From Candidatus Uhrbacteria bacterium (GTDB taxonomy: Bacteria > Patescibacteriota > Patescibacteriia > JACQRZ01): a stretch of DNA of 6,400 nucleotides. The notes beneath the pieces were generated by a model. That model made no database searches and was not told the DNA's origin. It saw nothing but the letters and a program-made list of their open reading frames with translations. Below are positions 1 through 6,397 of this stretch, piece after piece (within the stretch, counting starts at the first letter, position 1; every line of letters starts with the position of its first letter). The stretch covers positions 1-6,400 of the forward strand of contig JACQWH010000061.1 in NCBI GenBank assembly GCA_016209345.1, given 5' to 3'. The position numbers and the translations under genes are program-made.

Positions 1-126
1 ACCTAGAACCTAGAACCTAGAACCTAGAACCTAGAACCTAGAACCTAGAACCTAGAACCTAGAACCTAGAACCTAGAAGCTAAAAGCTAGAACCTGAAAC
101 CTGAAACCTGAAACCTGAAACCTAGT
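1..126. repeat. In-phase heptamer tandem array upstream of fusA
   Basis: Eighteen 7-bp units run in one unbroken phase: eleven perfect ACCTAGA copies (1-77), one AGCTAAA (78-84), one AGCTAGA (85-91), four ACCTGAA (92-119) and one ACCTAGT (120-126). The fusA start codon follows after TT. The array may begin left of the window, because unit 1 starts at base 1. Variant units cluster on the gene-proximal side, and the homogeneous block lies distally, as expected for slippage-driven expansion of one unit type. Relatives of the same units occur before rplD (5121-5153). No promoter-like hexamers or Shine-Dalgarno site are visible inside, so the fusA transcript presumably starts upstream and runs through it. 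Confidence 0.95.
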
Positions 127-128
127 TT

Positions 129-2204
<2,076 letters not shown>

Positions 2205-2215
2205 ACAGGGTTCAC

Positions 2216-2243
2216 TTGACACTTTCTCCAATCTTGATACACT
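2216..2243 (+). promoter_or_regulatory. Putative sigma-70-type promoter for tuf
   Basis: A perfect -35 hexamer TTGACA (2216-2221) is followed by a 16-bp spacer and TACACT (2238-2243, four of six matches to TATAAT). A TG pair one base upstream of the -10 (2235-2236) makes it an extended -10. It lies 12 bp after the fusA stop and would give a leader of roughly 65 nt before the tuf start. An internal promoter would let tuf be expressed more highly than fusA, consistent with the usual excess of EF-Tu. No transcript data support it, and a chance match is possible. Confidence 0.55.
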
Positions 2244-2257
2244 TACAACCACGTTTT

Positions 2258-2275
2258 GTCCTTTTGTGAAAGGAC
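2258..2275 (+). promoter_or_regulatory. Small hairpin in the fusA-tuf spacer
   Basis: GTCCTTT (2258-2264) and AAAGGAC (2269-2275) form a perfect 7-bp stem with a TGTG loop. It lies downstream of the putative tuf promoter, so it would be in the tuf 5' leader. The following bases (TTAAATTATATAAAAAATC) contain no run of T, so it is not a convincing intrinsic terminator. Its 3' arm carries AAGGA, but about 40 nt from the tuf ATG, too far to act as its ribosome binding site. It could be an RNA-stabilising or processing element. Confidence 0.5.
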
Positions 2276-2314
2276 TTAAATTATATAAAAAATCATAAAT
2301 TCTAAATTATCTAT

Positions 2315-3505
2315 ATGGCAGAGAAATTTGAACGAACCAAGCCCCATGTTAACGTTGGTACCATCGGACACGTTGACCACGGCAAGACCACGCTGACCGC
2401 CTCCATTTTGAGCGTATTGGCCGCCCACGGCATGATTGCTCAGAACAAATCCGTGAATGATATTGACGCAGCGCCGGAGGAAAAAGCGCGCGGTATTACC
2501 ATTAATACGGCGCATGTCGAATATGAAAGCGCCGGCCGGCACTATGCTCACGTGGACTGTCCCGGACACGCCGACTACATCAAGAACATGATTACCGGTG
2601 CTGCCCAGATGGATGGCGCGATTTTGGTTGTTTCTGCCACTGATGGGCCCATGCCTCAGACACGCGAGCACATTTTGCTTGCCCGCCAGGTCGGCGTGCC
2701 GTACATTGTTGTATTTTTAAACAAGGTTGACATGGTTTCCGACCCCGAGCTTATTGATTTGGTTGAGGAAGAAGTCCGCGATCTTTTGAAAAAATACGAG
2801 TTTCCCGGCGACACCACTCCCATTATCCGCGGGTCTGCGCTCAAGGCGCTTGAGAACCCGTCCGATGAAGCGGCAAGCAAGCCGGTGTTGGACCTTATCA
2901 AGGCGATTGATGAATATATCCCCGAGCCGGTTCGCGACACAGAAAAGTCGTTTTTGATGCCGATTGAAGATATTTTTTCTATTGAAGGGCGCGGTACGGT
3001 GGTCACCGGAAGAATCGAACGCGGCATTATCCATGTCAACGAAGAAGTTGAAATCGTCGGCCTTCGCGACACGCAGAAGACCGTGGTCACCGGCGTTGAG
3101 ATGTTCAACAAATCGCTCGATGAAGGACGCGCCGGCGATAATGCAGGCCTCTTGTTGCGCGGTACGAAGAAAGATGAAGTTGAGCGCGGACAGGTGCTTG
3201 CCAAGCCGGGAACCATTACCCCCCACACAGAGTTCGAGGCGGAGGTCTATGTGCTGTCAAAGGAAGAGGGCGGCCGCCACAAGCCATTTTTCAAAGGATA
3301 CAAACCCCAGTTCTATATCCGCACGACCGATGTCACCGGTGAAATTTTCTTGCCGGAGGGCGTTGAAATGGTTATGCCGGGCGATACTATCAGCATCAGC
3401 GTCAAGCTCATTTCGCCGGTCGCGCTGGAAGAAAAGCAGAGGTTTGCTATTCGCGAAGGCGGACTGACCGTTGGCGCAGGCGTCGTTGTGAAGATTCAGA
3501 AGTAA
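2315..3505 (+). CDS. tuf: Elongation factor Tu (EF-Tu)
   Basis: This GTPase carries aminoacyl-tRNA to the ribosomal A site in the cytoplasm. The 396-residue product has normal length. The G domain shows GHVDHGKT (18-25), RGITIN (59-64), DCPGH with catalytic His85 (81-85), NKVD (136-139) and the G5 region GSALKAL. Domain II contains EGRGTVVTGRIERG, and domain III contains GYKPQFYIRTTDVTG and the C-terminal FAIREGG...VGAGVV. The ATG at 2315 gives the standard MAEKFERTKPHVNVGTIGH start. No Shine-Dalgarno sequence precedes it; the upstream 20 bases are A/T-rich. One small oddity is Leu384 in the C-terminal EGGxTVGAG motif, where E. coli has Arg381. rpsJ follows after 14 bp, so the two are almost certainly cotranscribed, joining the str and S10 operons. 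Confidence 0.98.
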   Translation: MAEKFERTKPHVNVGTIGHVDHGKTTLTASILSVLAAHGMIAQNKSVNDIDAAPEEKARGITINTAHVEYESAGRHYAHVDCPGHADYIKNMITGAAQMDGAILVVSATDGPMPQTREHILLARQVGVPYIVVFLNKVDMVSDPELIDLVEEEVRDLLKKYEFPGDTTPIIRGSALKALENPSDEAASKPVLDLIKAIDEYIPEPVRDTEKSFLMPIEDIFSIEGRGTVVTGRIERGIIHVNEEVEIVGLRDTQKTVVTGVEMFNKSLDEGRAGDNAGLLLRGTKKDEVERGQVLAKPGTITPHTEFEAEVYVLSKEEGGRHKPFFKGYKPQFYIRTTDVTGEIFLPEGVEMVMPGDTISISVKLISPVALEEKQRFAIREGGLTVGAGVVVKIQK

Positions 3506-3519
3506 TAGGCGATGATCCC

Positions 3520-3879
3520 ATGACATCCACAGCAACCGTTCATTCCAAAAAGCAAGACGAGAAAGAGGCAGACAAGCCGAGAATCAGGATTAAATTGCGC
3601 GCCTATGATCACACGATCATTGATGCGGCCGCAAAGAGCATCATTGATGCGGTCCTGAGAAGCGGCGCGACCGTCAAGGGTCCCATTCCGCTGCCAACCG
3701 AGACGTCAAAGGTGACTGTTTTGAAGTCAACCTTTGTTCATAAGGATGCGCGGGATCAGTTTGAAATGAGGGTGCATAAACGCCTGATCGACATCGTCGA
3801 TTTTACATCAAAGACGACGGAATTGCTGACGAACCTGACATTGCCTGCGGGAGTCGGGCTTGAAATTAAAACATTATAG
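3520..3879 (+). CDS. rpsJ: Small ribosomal subunit protein uS10 (S10 / NusE)
   Basis: uS10 sits in the 30S head and, as NusE, pairs with NusB in transcription antitermination. The product has 119 residues; the E. coli protein has about 103. The conserved core starts near residue 20 (PRIRIKLRAYDH, 20-31) and includes the extended-loop motif GPIPLPT (54-60) and KDARDQFEMRVHKRLIDI (from 75). Residues 1-19 are an extra Lys/Asp/Glu-rich N-terminus that looks disordered. ATG 3520 is the only upstream ATG in frame; the ATG at 3512 runs straight into a TGA. No clear Shine-Dalgarno sequence is present in the 14-bp gap after tuf, so translation may be coupled to tuf. The gene is followed by an unusually long structured spacer before rplC. 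Confidence 0.97.
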   Translation: MTSTATVHSKKQDEKEADKPRIRIKLRAYDHTIIDAAAKSIIDAVLRSGATVKGPIPLPTETSKVTVLKSTFVHKDARDQFEMRVHKRLIDIVDFTSKTTELLTNLTLPAGVGLEIKTL

Positions 3880-3908
3880 TTTTCCGCCGCTCTTCACATT
3901 TCAATAAC

Positions 3909-3970
3909 CCCCGCACCCCTATTGGCGCGTTCAATCACAATGGTTTTAGCGCGACAATAGGTGTACGGGG
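3909..3970 (+). other. Long imperfect stem-loop (possible leader RNA or ncRNA element)
   Basis: Bases 3909-3931 pair with 3948-3970 in one register: 20 of 23 positions pair, counting one G-T wobble at 3930/3949. Mismatches are at 3914/3965, 3917/3962 and 3925/3954. The arms are CCCCGCACCCCTATTG and CAATAGGTGTACGGGG, extended inward by CGCG/CGCG. The loop is 16 nt (3932-3947). No T-run follows, so it is not a terminator. It does not resemble tRNA, tmRNA, RNase P RNA or SRP RNA. It may be a protein-binding leader element, part of a small RNA, or a repeat remnant. Confidence 0.65.
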
Positions 3971-3972
3971 AA

Positions 3973-4018
3973 GTGTTGAGAAGGGGGGAGAGGCGAAGAA
4001 GGAGATTGCTTCTCACGC
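3973..4018 (+). other. Stem with purine-rich loop
   Basis: GTG-T-TGAGAAG (3973-3983) pairs with CTTCTCACGC (4009-4018): ten pairs with a bulged T3976 and one wobble. The 25-nt loop (3984-4008) is almost all purine and includes GGGGGAGAGGCGAAGAAGGAG. It contains two Shine-Dalgarno-like motifs, AGAGG (3989-3993) and AAGGAG (3999-4004), with no credible ORF behind them. AGAGG could also pair with CCTCT at 4101-4105, competing with the rplC ribosome binding site for the same partner. That is only 5 bp and is speculative. Confidence 0.45.
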
Positions 4019-4054
4019 AGTACTACACCATAAGCAGCAAAAGAGTATTACCGG

Positions 4055-4093
4055 CGAAAACCGATGTTCTTTTGAGCTTCGGTTTTTGTTTAT
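4055..4093 (+). terminator. Terminator-like hairpin between rpsJ and rplC
   Basis: AAAACCGA (4057-4064) pairs with TCGGTTTT (4079-4086). The stem continues inward across one T-T mismatch through GTTC (4066-4069) and GAGC (4074-4077), with a TTTT loop. The T-rich tract TTTTTGTTTAT (4083-4093) follows the CCGA/TCGG part. The layout, A-tract then stem then T-tract, fits an intrinsic terminator and could work in both directions. Because it lies inside a ribosomal protein operon with no clear promoter after it, partial termination (attenuation) or readthrough is more likely than a true operon end. Confidence 0.6.
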
Positions 4094-4096
4094 CTA

Positions 4097-4117
4097 GAGC
4101 CCTCTGCAAAAGGGCTT
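4097..4117 (+). promoter_or_regulatory. Local hairpin holding an anti-Shine-Dalgarno segment
   Basis: AGCCCT (4098-4103) pairs with AGGGCT (4111-4116), with a flanking G-T wobble and loop CTGCAAA. The same bases, 4101-4112 (CCTCTGCAAAAG), are the exact complement of 4252-4263 (CTTTTGCAGAGG), which contains the rplC ribosome binding site. The local hairpin and the long-range helix cannot form together. Forming the local hairpin would free the binding site; forming the long helix would hide it. The geometry is visible in the sequence, but a switching role is inference. Confidence 0.45.
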
Positions 4118-4258
4118 CCCGGTCATTTTTGAGTCGGTCTTATTCCAAAAAAGATGATGGATGAAGAGGAATACTGAAGTATTCCGACGAGTTCAGCGCT
4201 TTTTTGGGGCAAGACCGGACAAAAATGAGCCGGAAGAAATTAACACATGGACTTTTGC

Positions 4259-4263
4259 AGAGG
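4259..4263 (+). promoter_or_regulatory. Shine-Dalgarno site of rplC (decides the start)
   Basis: AGAGG lies 7 nt before the ATG at 4271. It is the clearest Shine-Dalgarno match in front of any gene here and supports ATG 4271 over the upstream in-frame ATG at 4247. It is part of the right terminal inverted repeat of the 4095-4269 element. Confidence 0.7.
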
Positions 4264-4270
4264 TCTCTAT

Positions 4271-5140
4271 ATGAAATACATCATCGGAAGAAAAATTGAG
4301 ATGAAACAGGAGTATGGGGACAACGGCATGGTTGTTCCGTATACGCTTGTCAAGGCAGGCCCCTGTATCGTCACACAGGTAAAGACCGTGAAAAATGACG
4401 GATATGACGCCATTCAGTTTGGTTTTGGCGAAAAGAAAAAGGCGCACAAGCCCCTCCAGGGTCATCTTCGCGGGCTGACCGCAAAGCCGGGAAGGGGATT
4501 TGCGTGCATAAAAGAAATGCGCCTGCACCATCCCGTGGAAGGCGTGATGCGCGGAGACGTAGTCAATGTCGCAAGTTTTGCGGTGGGTGATCACGTTGAC
4601 GTGACGGGCACGTCGAAGGGAAAGGGATTTGCCGGTGTTGTGAAGCGGCACCATTTCCACGGACATCCGACAACGCACGGCCATAAGGATCAGGAGCGCA
4701 TGCCGGGGTCTATCGGCTCGGGCGGCGTGCAGCATGTGTTTAAAGGCAAGCGTATGGCGGGACGCATGGGCGGCGAACAGGTGACCGTCAAGAAATTAAC
4801 AATCGTATCGGCAGATCCCGAGCAGAATATTCTTGCCGTGTATGGAGCCATTCCCGGCCCTCGCAACGGTATCGTTGTTATTACAAGCCATGAAGGAGAG
4901 ATGGTGTTTGAAAAGAATAATCAGGAATCAGAAATTAAGAATCAAGGAGAGGGCGCCATATATTCCAATGAGAATGGTGAAAAAGAAGACCTCTCACCTC
5001 AAGAGCAAAGTAAACCGGTGCAGGAAGAGGGAGTAGCAGAGCAGCCCGAATTGCAAGAAGAACAATCAGAAATAACAGCCGGAAAAGAAGCGCCAAGCGA
5101 AGAAGCGCCGGCAGAAGAACCACTAGAACCTAAAACCTAG
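4271..5140 (+). CDS. rplC: Large ribosomal subunit protein uL3 with acidic C-terminal tail
   Basis: uL3 is an early-assembling 50S protein that reaches toward the peptidyl transferase centre. The chosen start gives 289 residues; bacterial uL3 is usually a little over 200. The core is residues 1-215: MKYIIGRKIEMKQ start, GTSKGKGFAGVVKRHHFHG (from 113), MPGSIG (144-149) and VFKGKRMAGRMGGEQVTV (from 156). The in-frame ATG at 4247 would add eight residues (MDFCRGLY) that are not family-like and lie in an inverted repeat. Ser150 stands where E. coli has Gln150, the PrmB methylation site. Residues 216-289 form a low-complexity tail with 20 Glu and 1 Asp against 5 Lys; its first part is encoded by four 7-bp repeats, and its last codons and TAG stop lie in another heptamer repeat. 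rplD follows after 20 bp. Core identity is certain; the role of the tail is unknown. Confidence 0.96.
   Translation: MKYIIGRKIEMKQEYGDNGMVVPYTLVKAGPCIVTQVKTVKNDGYDAIQFGFGEKKKAHKPLQGHLRGLTAKPGRGFACIKEMRLHHPVEGVMRGDVVNVASFAVGDHVDVTGTSKGKGFAGVVKRHHFHGHPTTHGHKDQERMPGSIGSGGVQHVFKGKRMAGRMGGEQVTVKKLTIVSADPEQNILAVYGAIPGPRNGIVVITSHEGEMVFEKNNQESEIKNQGEGAIYSNENGEKEDLSPQEQSKPVQEEGVAEQPELQEEQSEITAGKEAPSEEAPAEEPLEPKT
4919..4946 (+). repeat. Heptamer tandem repeat inside rplC at the core-tail boundary
   Basis: Four in-phase 7-bp units, AATCAGG, AATCAGA, AATTAAG and AATCAAG, begin just after the last conserved uL3 residues. They are translated as part of NQESEIKNQ. Seven is not a multiple of three, so each unit is read in a different frame. 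This looks like intergenic repeat DNA that became coding rather than a protein-level repeat. Unit length matches the arrays at 1-126 and 5121-5153, but the consensus differs. Confidence 0.65.
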
Positions 5141-5153
5141 AACCTGAAACCTG
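5121..5153. repeat. Heptamer repeats spanning the rplC stop and rplD leader
   Basis: The in-phase units are CACTAGA (degenerate, 5121-5127), ACCTAAA (5128-5134), ACCTAGA (5135-5141), ACCTGAA (5142-5148) and the partial ACCTG (5149-5153). CTTTATT and the rplD ATG follow. ACCTAGA and ACCTGAA are exact matches to units in the 1-126 array, in the same relative order. The uL3 stop codon TAG (5138-5140) is part of an ACCTAGA unit, so the repeat encodes the last residues LEPKT and the stop. Confidence 0.88.
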
Positions 5154-5160
5154 CTTTATT

Positions 5161-5847
5161 ATGAAACGAAAGGAAAAAAAATTCGGCGATCCTCTCTCAC
5201 TGGATGTGTACAGCATGCAGGGAACAGTTGTTTCAAGCCGGCAGTTGCCGCCTGAAATTTTTAGCGTTCCCATAAAAGAAGAGCTTGTTCATTTTGTCGT
5301 GACAGCTCAGGATGCCAATGCGCGAAAGGGAACCGCGACAACAAAGGGAAAGGGAGAAGTGCGCGGCGGCGGGAAAAAGCCATGGAAGCAAAAGGGAACG
5401 GGCCGCGCGCGCCATGGTTCGATCCGATCGCCGTTGTGGCGCGGCGGCGGTATTACGTTCGGGCCTCGCGGAAATCAAAACTGGAGCGTGAAGATAAACA
5501 AAAAGGTCAAGCGCAAAGCACTGTGTATGGTATTGTCAGACCGCGCTGCCGGGCATGCGCTTATTCTTCTGGATGGATTGCAGTTTGAGAATCCGAAAAC
5601 GAAAGAGGCGCACGCGTTTCTCGGGCGGCTTCCTCTTGCCCCGGCAGGAAAACGGATGCCCCGCACAGGAATTGTCATCCCCTCAAAACAGATAGCGCTT
5701 CGCAGAAGCATGAGAAACATTCCTCGCGTCGAAGTGCTTTCTCCCGCATCGCTGAATGTCCGCGATACCTTAAAATGCTCAAAAATTATTATGTCACTTT
5801 CTTCATTGGATGAAATCATTGCTCTGCTTGGAGAAAAGAAAGAATAA
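5161..5847 (+). CDS. rplD: Large ribosomal subunit protein uL4
   Basis: uL4 is an early-assembling 50S protein whose long loop lines the exit tunnel. In E. coli it also represses its own operon by binding the S10 leader. The product has 228 residues, slightly longer than typical. An N-terminal beta region (LDVYSMQGTVVSSRQLP, from 14) is followed by ARKGTATTKGKGEVRGGGKK (from 54) and PWKQKGTGRARHGS (74-87). That basic, Gly-rich tunnel loop ends in RSPLWRGGGITFGP (89-102). The C-terminal Rossmann-like half follows (ALCMVLSDRA, GIVIPSK, VEVLSPASLNVRDTLKCSKIIMSLSSLDEI). The ATG at 5161 is 20 bp after rplC, next to heptamer repeats, with no Shine-Dalgarno sequence, so coupling to rplC translation is possible. 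If autogenous control exists here, the structured rpsJ-rplC spacer is the obvious candidate target; this is inference. Confidence 0.97.
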   Translation: MKRKEKKFGDPLSLDVYSMQGTVVSSRQLPPEIFSVPIKEELVHFVVTAQDANARKGTATTKGKGEVRGGGKKPWKQKGTGRARHGSIRSPLWRGGGITFGPRGNQNWSVKINKKVKRKALCMVLSDRAAGHALILLDGLQFENPKTKEAHAFLGRLPLAPAGKRMPRTGIVIPSKQIALRRSMRNIPRVEVLSPASLNVRDTLKCSKIIMSLSSLDEIIALLGEKKE

Positions 5848-5862
5848 AATATGAAATCACAC

Positions 5863-5971
5863 ATTCAAAATTACAAGCTCCAAATAAATTCAAAATCTCA
5901 AATTCAAAAGTTGAACCATATTTTGAGTTTTGGGTATTGTGATGTATTTGTCATTTGTAATTTTGAATTTG
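5863..5971. repeat. AT-rich inverted-repeat spacer before rplW
   Basis: ATTCAAAATTACAA (5863-5876) and TTGTAATTTTGAAT (5955-5968) are perfect 14-bp inverted repeats 78 bp apart. A second partner, CAAATTCAAAA (5899-5909), is also perfectly complementary to TTTTGAATTTG (5961-5971), so the right arm can pair with either left arm. Related AAATTCAAAA and TTTTGAGTTTT motifs fill the middle. This fits a dispersed AT-rich intergenic repeat of the kind I associate with Parcubacteria-type genomes (from memory, not a search). No T-tract terminator is present. Confidence 0.75.
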
Positions 5972-5986
5972 GAATTTTCTAAGTAT

Positions 5987-6397
5987 ATGGCCTGGAATAT
6001 TTTTAAAAGGAATCAGCAGCGAGCAGACGCGACCGCGCAAAAGCCCCAAGAGAAGGAGGCGGTGATACCCGCTGCGGTGTCGACCAAAGAAAAAAATACG
6101 CCTCTTCCCGGCAAGAAATTTTCCGTTCGCGAGAACGCGTTGTTTATCCGCCCTATTGTCACGGAAAAATCTCTTGCGTTGGTGGCAAAGCACGTGTATG
6201 TTTTTGAGGTTGCCCCTCGCGCCACGAAAATCGCGATAAAAAAAGCATGCTACAATTTGTATGGCATTATGCCCGTTGCCGTTCGGCTGATGAATATGGC
6301 CGGAAAAGAGGTGCGATTTGGCCAGCGAAGCGGGCGGCGAAAGGATTGGAAAAAAGCCCTTATCACCATTCCGAAAGATAAAATAATCGATATATAA
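5987..6397 (+). CDS. rplW: Large ribosomal subunit protein uL23 with N-terminal extension
   Basis: uL23 lies at the tunnel exit and is the docking site for trigger factor and SRP in well-studied bacteria. The chosen ATG gives 136 residues; the family is usually about 95-100. The core begins near residue 50: LFIRPIVTEKS (52-62, the family's P-x-x-TEK signature at 56-61), then HVYVFEVAPRATKIAIKKACYNLYG, the basic segment GQRSGRRKDWKKA and a C-terminal strand. Residues 1-49 are extra: MAWNIFKR, then a Lys/Glu/Ala/Pro-rich linker. The frame is open upstream to a TTG at 5930, with an ATG at 5942, but those codons lie in the AT-rich inverted repeat and encode an unrelated hydrophobic stretch, so 5987 is preferred. 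There is only a weak GGAA 12 nt upstream. Tandem stops TAA TAG end the gene at the window edge; rplB is expected next. Confidence 0.95.
   Translation: MAWNIFKRNQQRADATAQKPQEKEAVIPAAVSTKEKNTPLPGKKFSVRENALFIRPIVTEKSLALVAKHVYVFEVAPRATKIAIKKACYNLYGIMPVAVRLMNMAGKEVRFGQRSGRRKDWKKALITIPKDKIIDI

Larger units (their letters stand above)
4095..4269. mobile_element. MITE-like near-palindrome abutting rplC
   Basis: The ends are 18-bp inverted repeats, TAGAGCCCTCTGCAAAAG (4095-4112) and CTTTTGCAGAGGTCTCTA (4252-4269), with 17 of 18 pairs matching (mismatch C4100/T4264). Read as a transposon, the element is GAG...CTC flanked by TA on both sides (4095-4096, 4268-4269), like a TA target duplication. Inside, 4115-4153 pairs with 4199-4236 in segments (CTTCC/GGAAG, TCATTTTTG/CAAAAATGA, CGGTCTT/AAGACCG, CCAAAAAAG/CTTTTTTGG), giving about 52 pairs overall. 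The centre holds a perfect 7-bp hairpin with a TGAA loop (4168-4185). No transposase fits in 175 bp, so it would be non-autonomous. The GAG start and TTTTGCA-type ends recall IS5-like elements from memory only. The alternative is an evolved rplC leader RNA. Confidence 0.55.
3880..4270 (+). other. Long structured spacer between rpsJ and rplC
   Basis: These 391 bases hold no convincing gene. The only open frame of note (GTG 3961 to TGA 4164) runs through several hairpins and has no recognisable protein. From left to right the spacer contains an unassigned pyrimidine-rich lead-in (3880-3908), a long imperfect stem (3909-3970), a stem with a purine-rich loop (3973-4018), a weak 5-bp pairing (4020-4024 with 4044-4048), a terminator-like hairpin (4055-4093), and a 175-bp near-palindrome ending one base before the rplC start. 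No convincing promoter was found. In most bacteria rpsJ and rplC are nearly adjacent, so this is an expansion. Confidence 0.85.

Noticed and set aside
1..126. Telomere-like or CRISPR-like array
   Set aside because: The units resemble plant telomere repeats only superficially (ACCTAGA versus CCCTAAA) and lie next to a gene inside a bacterial operon. There are no spacers, so it is not CRISPR.
3961..4164. A 67-codon open frame starting at GTG in the rpsJ-rplC spacer
   Set aside because: It runs through two hairpins and the terminator-like element, ends inside the palindrome, has an Arg/Ser/Leu-rich composition with no family resemblance, and has no Shine-Dalgarno site before the GTG.
4142..4200. 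Hammerhead-type ribozyme core around GATGATGGATGAAGAGG
   Set aside because: The required CUGANGA and GAA core elements are not present in the right order around the stem; only a loose resemblance remains.
4247..4270. Upstream in-frame ATG at 4247 as the rplC start
   Set aside because: It adds MDFCRGLY, which is not uL3-like, overlaps the inverted repeat and has a weaker upstream context than ATG 4271, which has AGAGG at 7 nt and the family-typical MKYIIGRK start.
5911..5940. Possible promoter TTGAAC, 18 bp, TATTGT before rplW
   Set aside because: Each hexamer matches only four of six positions in very AT-rich repeat DNA, where chance matches are expected.
5930..5986. TTG 5930 or ATG 5942 as the rplW start
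   Set aside because: The added residues are encoded by the AT-rich inverted repeat and do not resemble uL23; ATG 5987 gives MAWNIFKR, a plausible start for an extended uL23.
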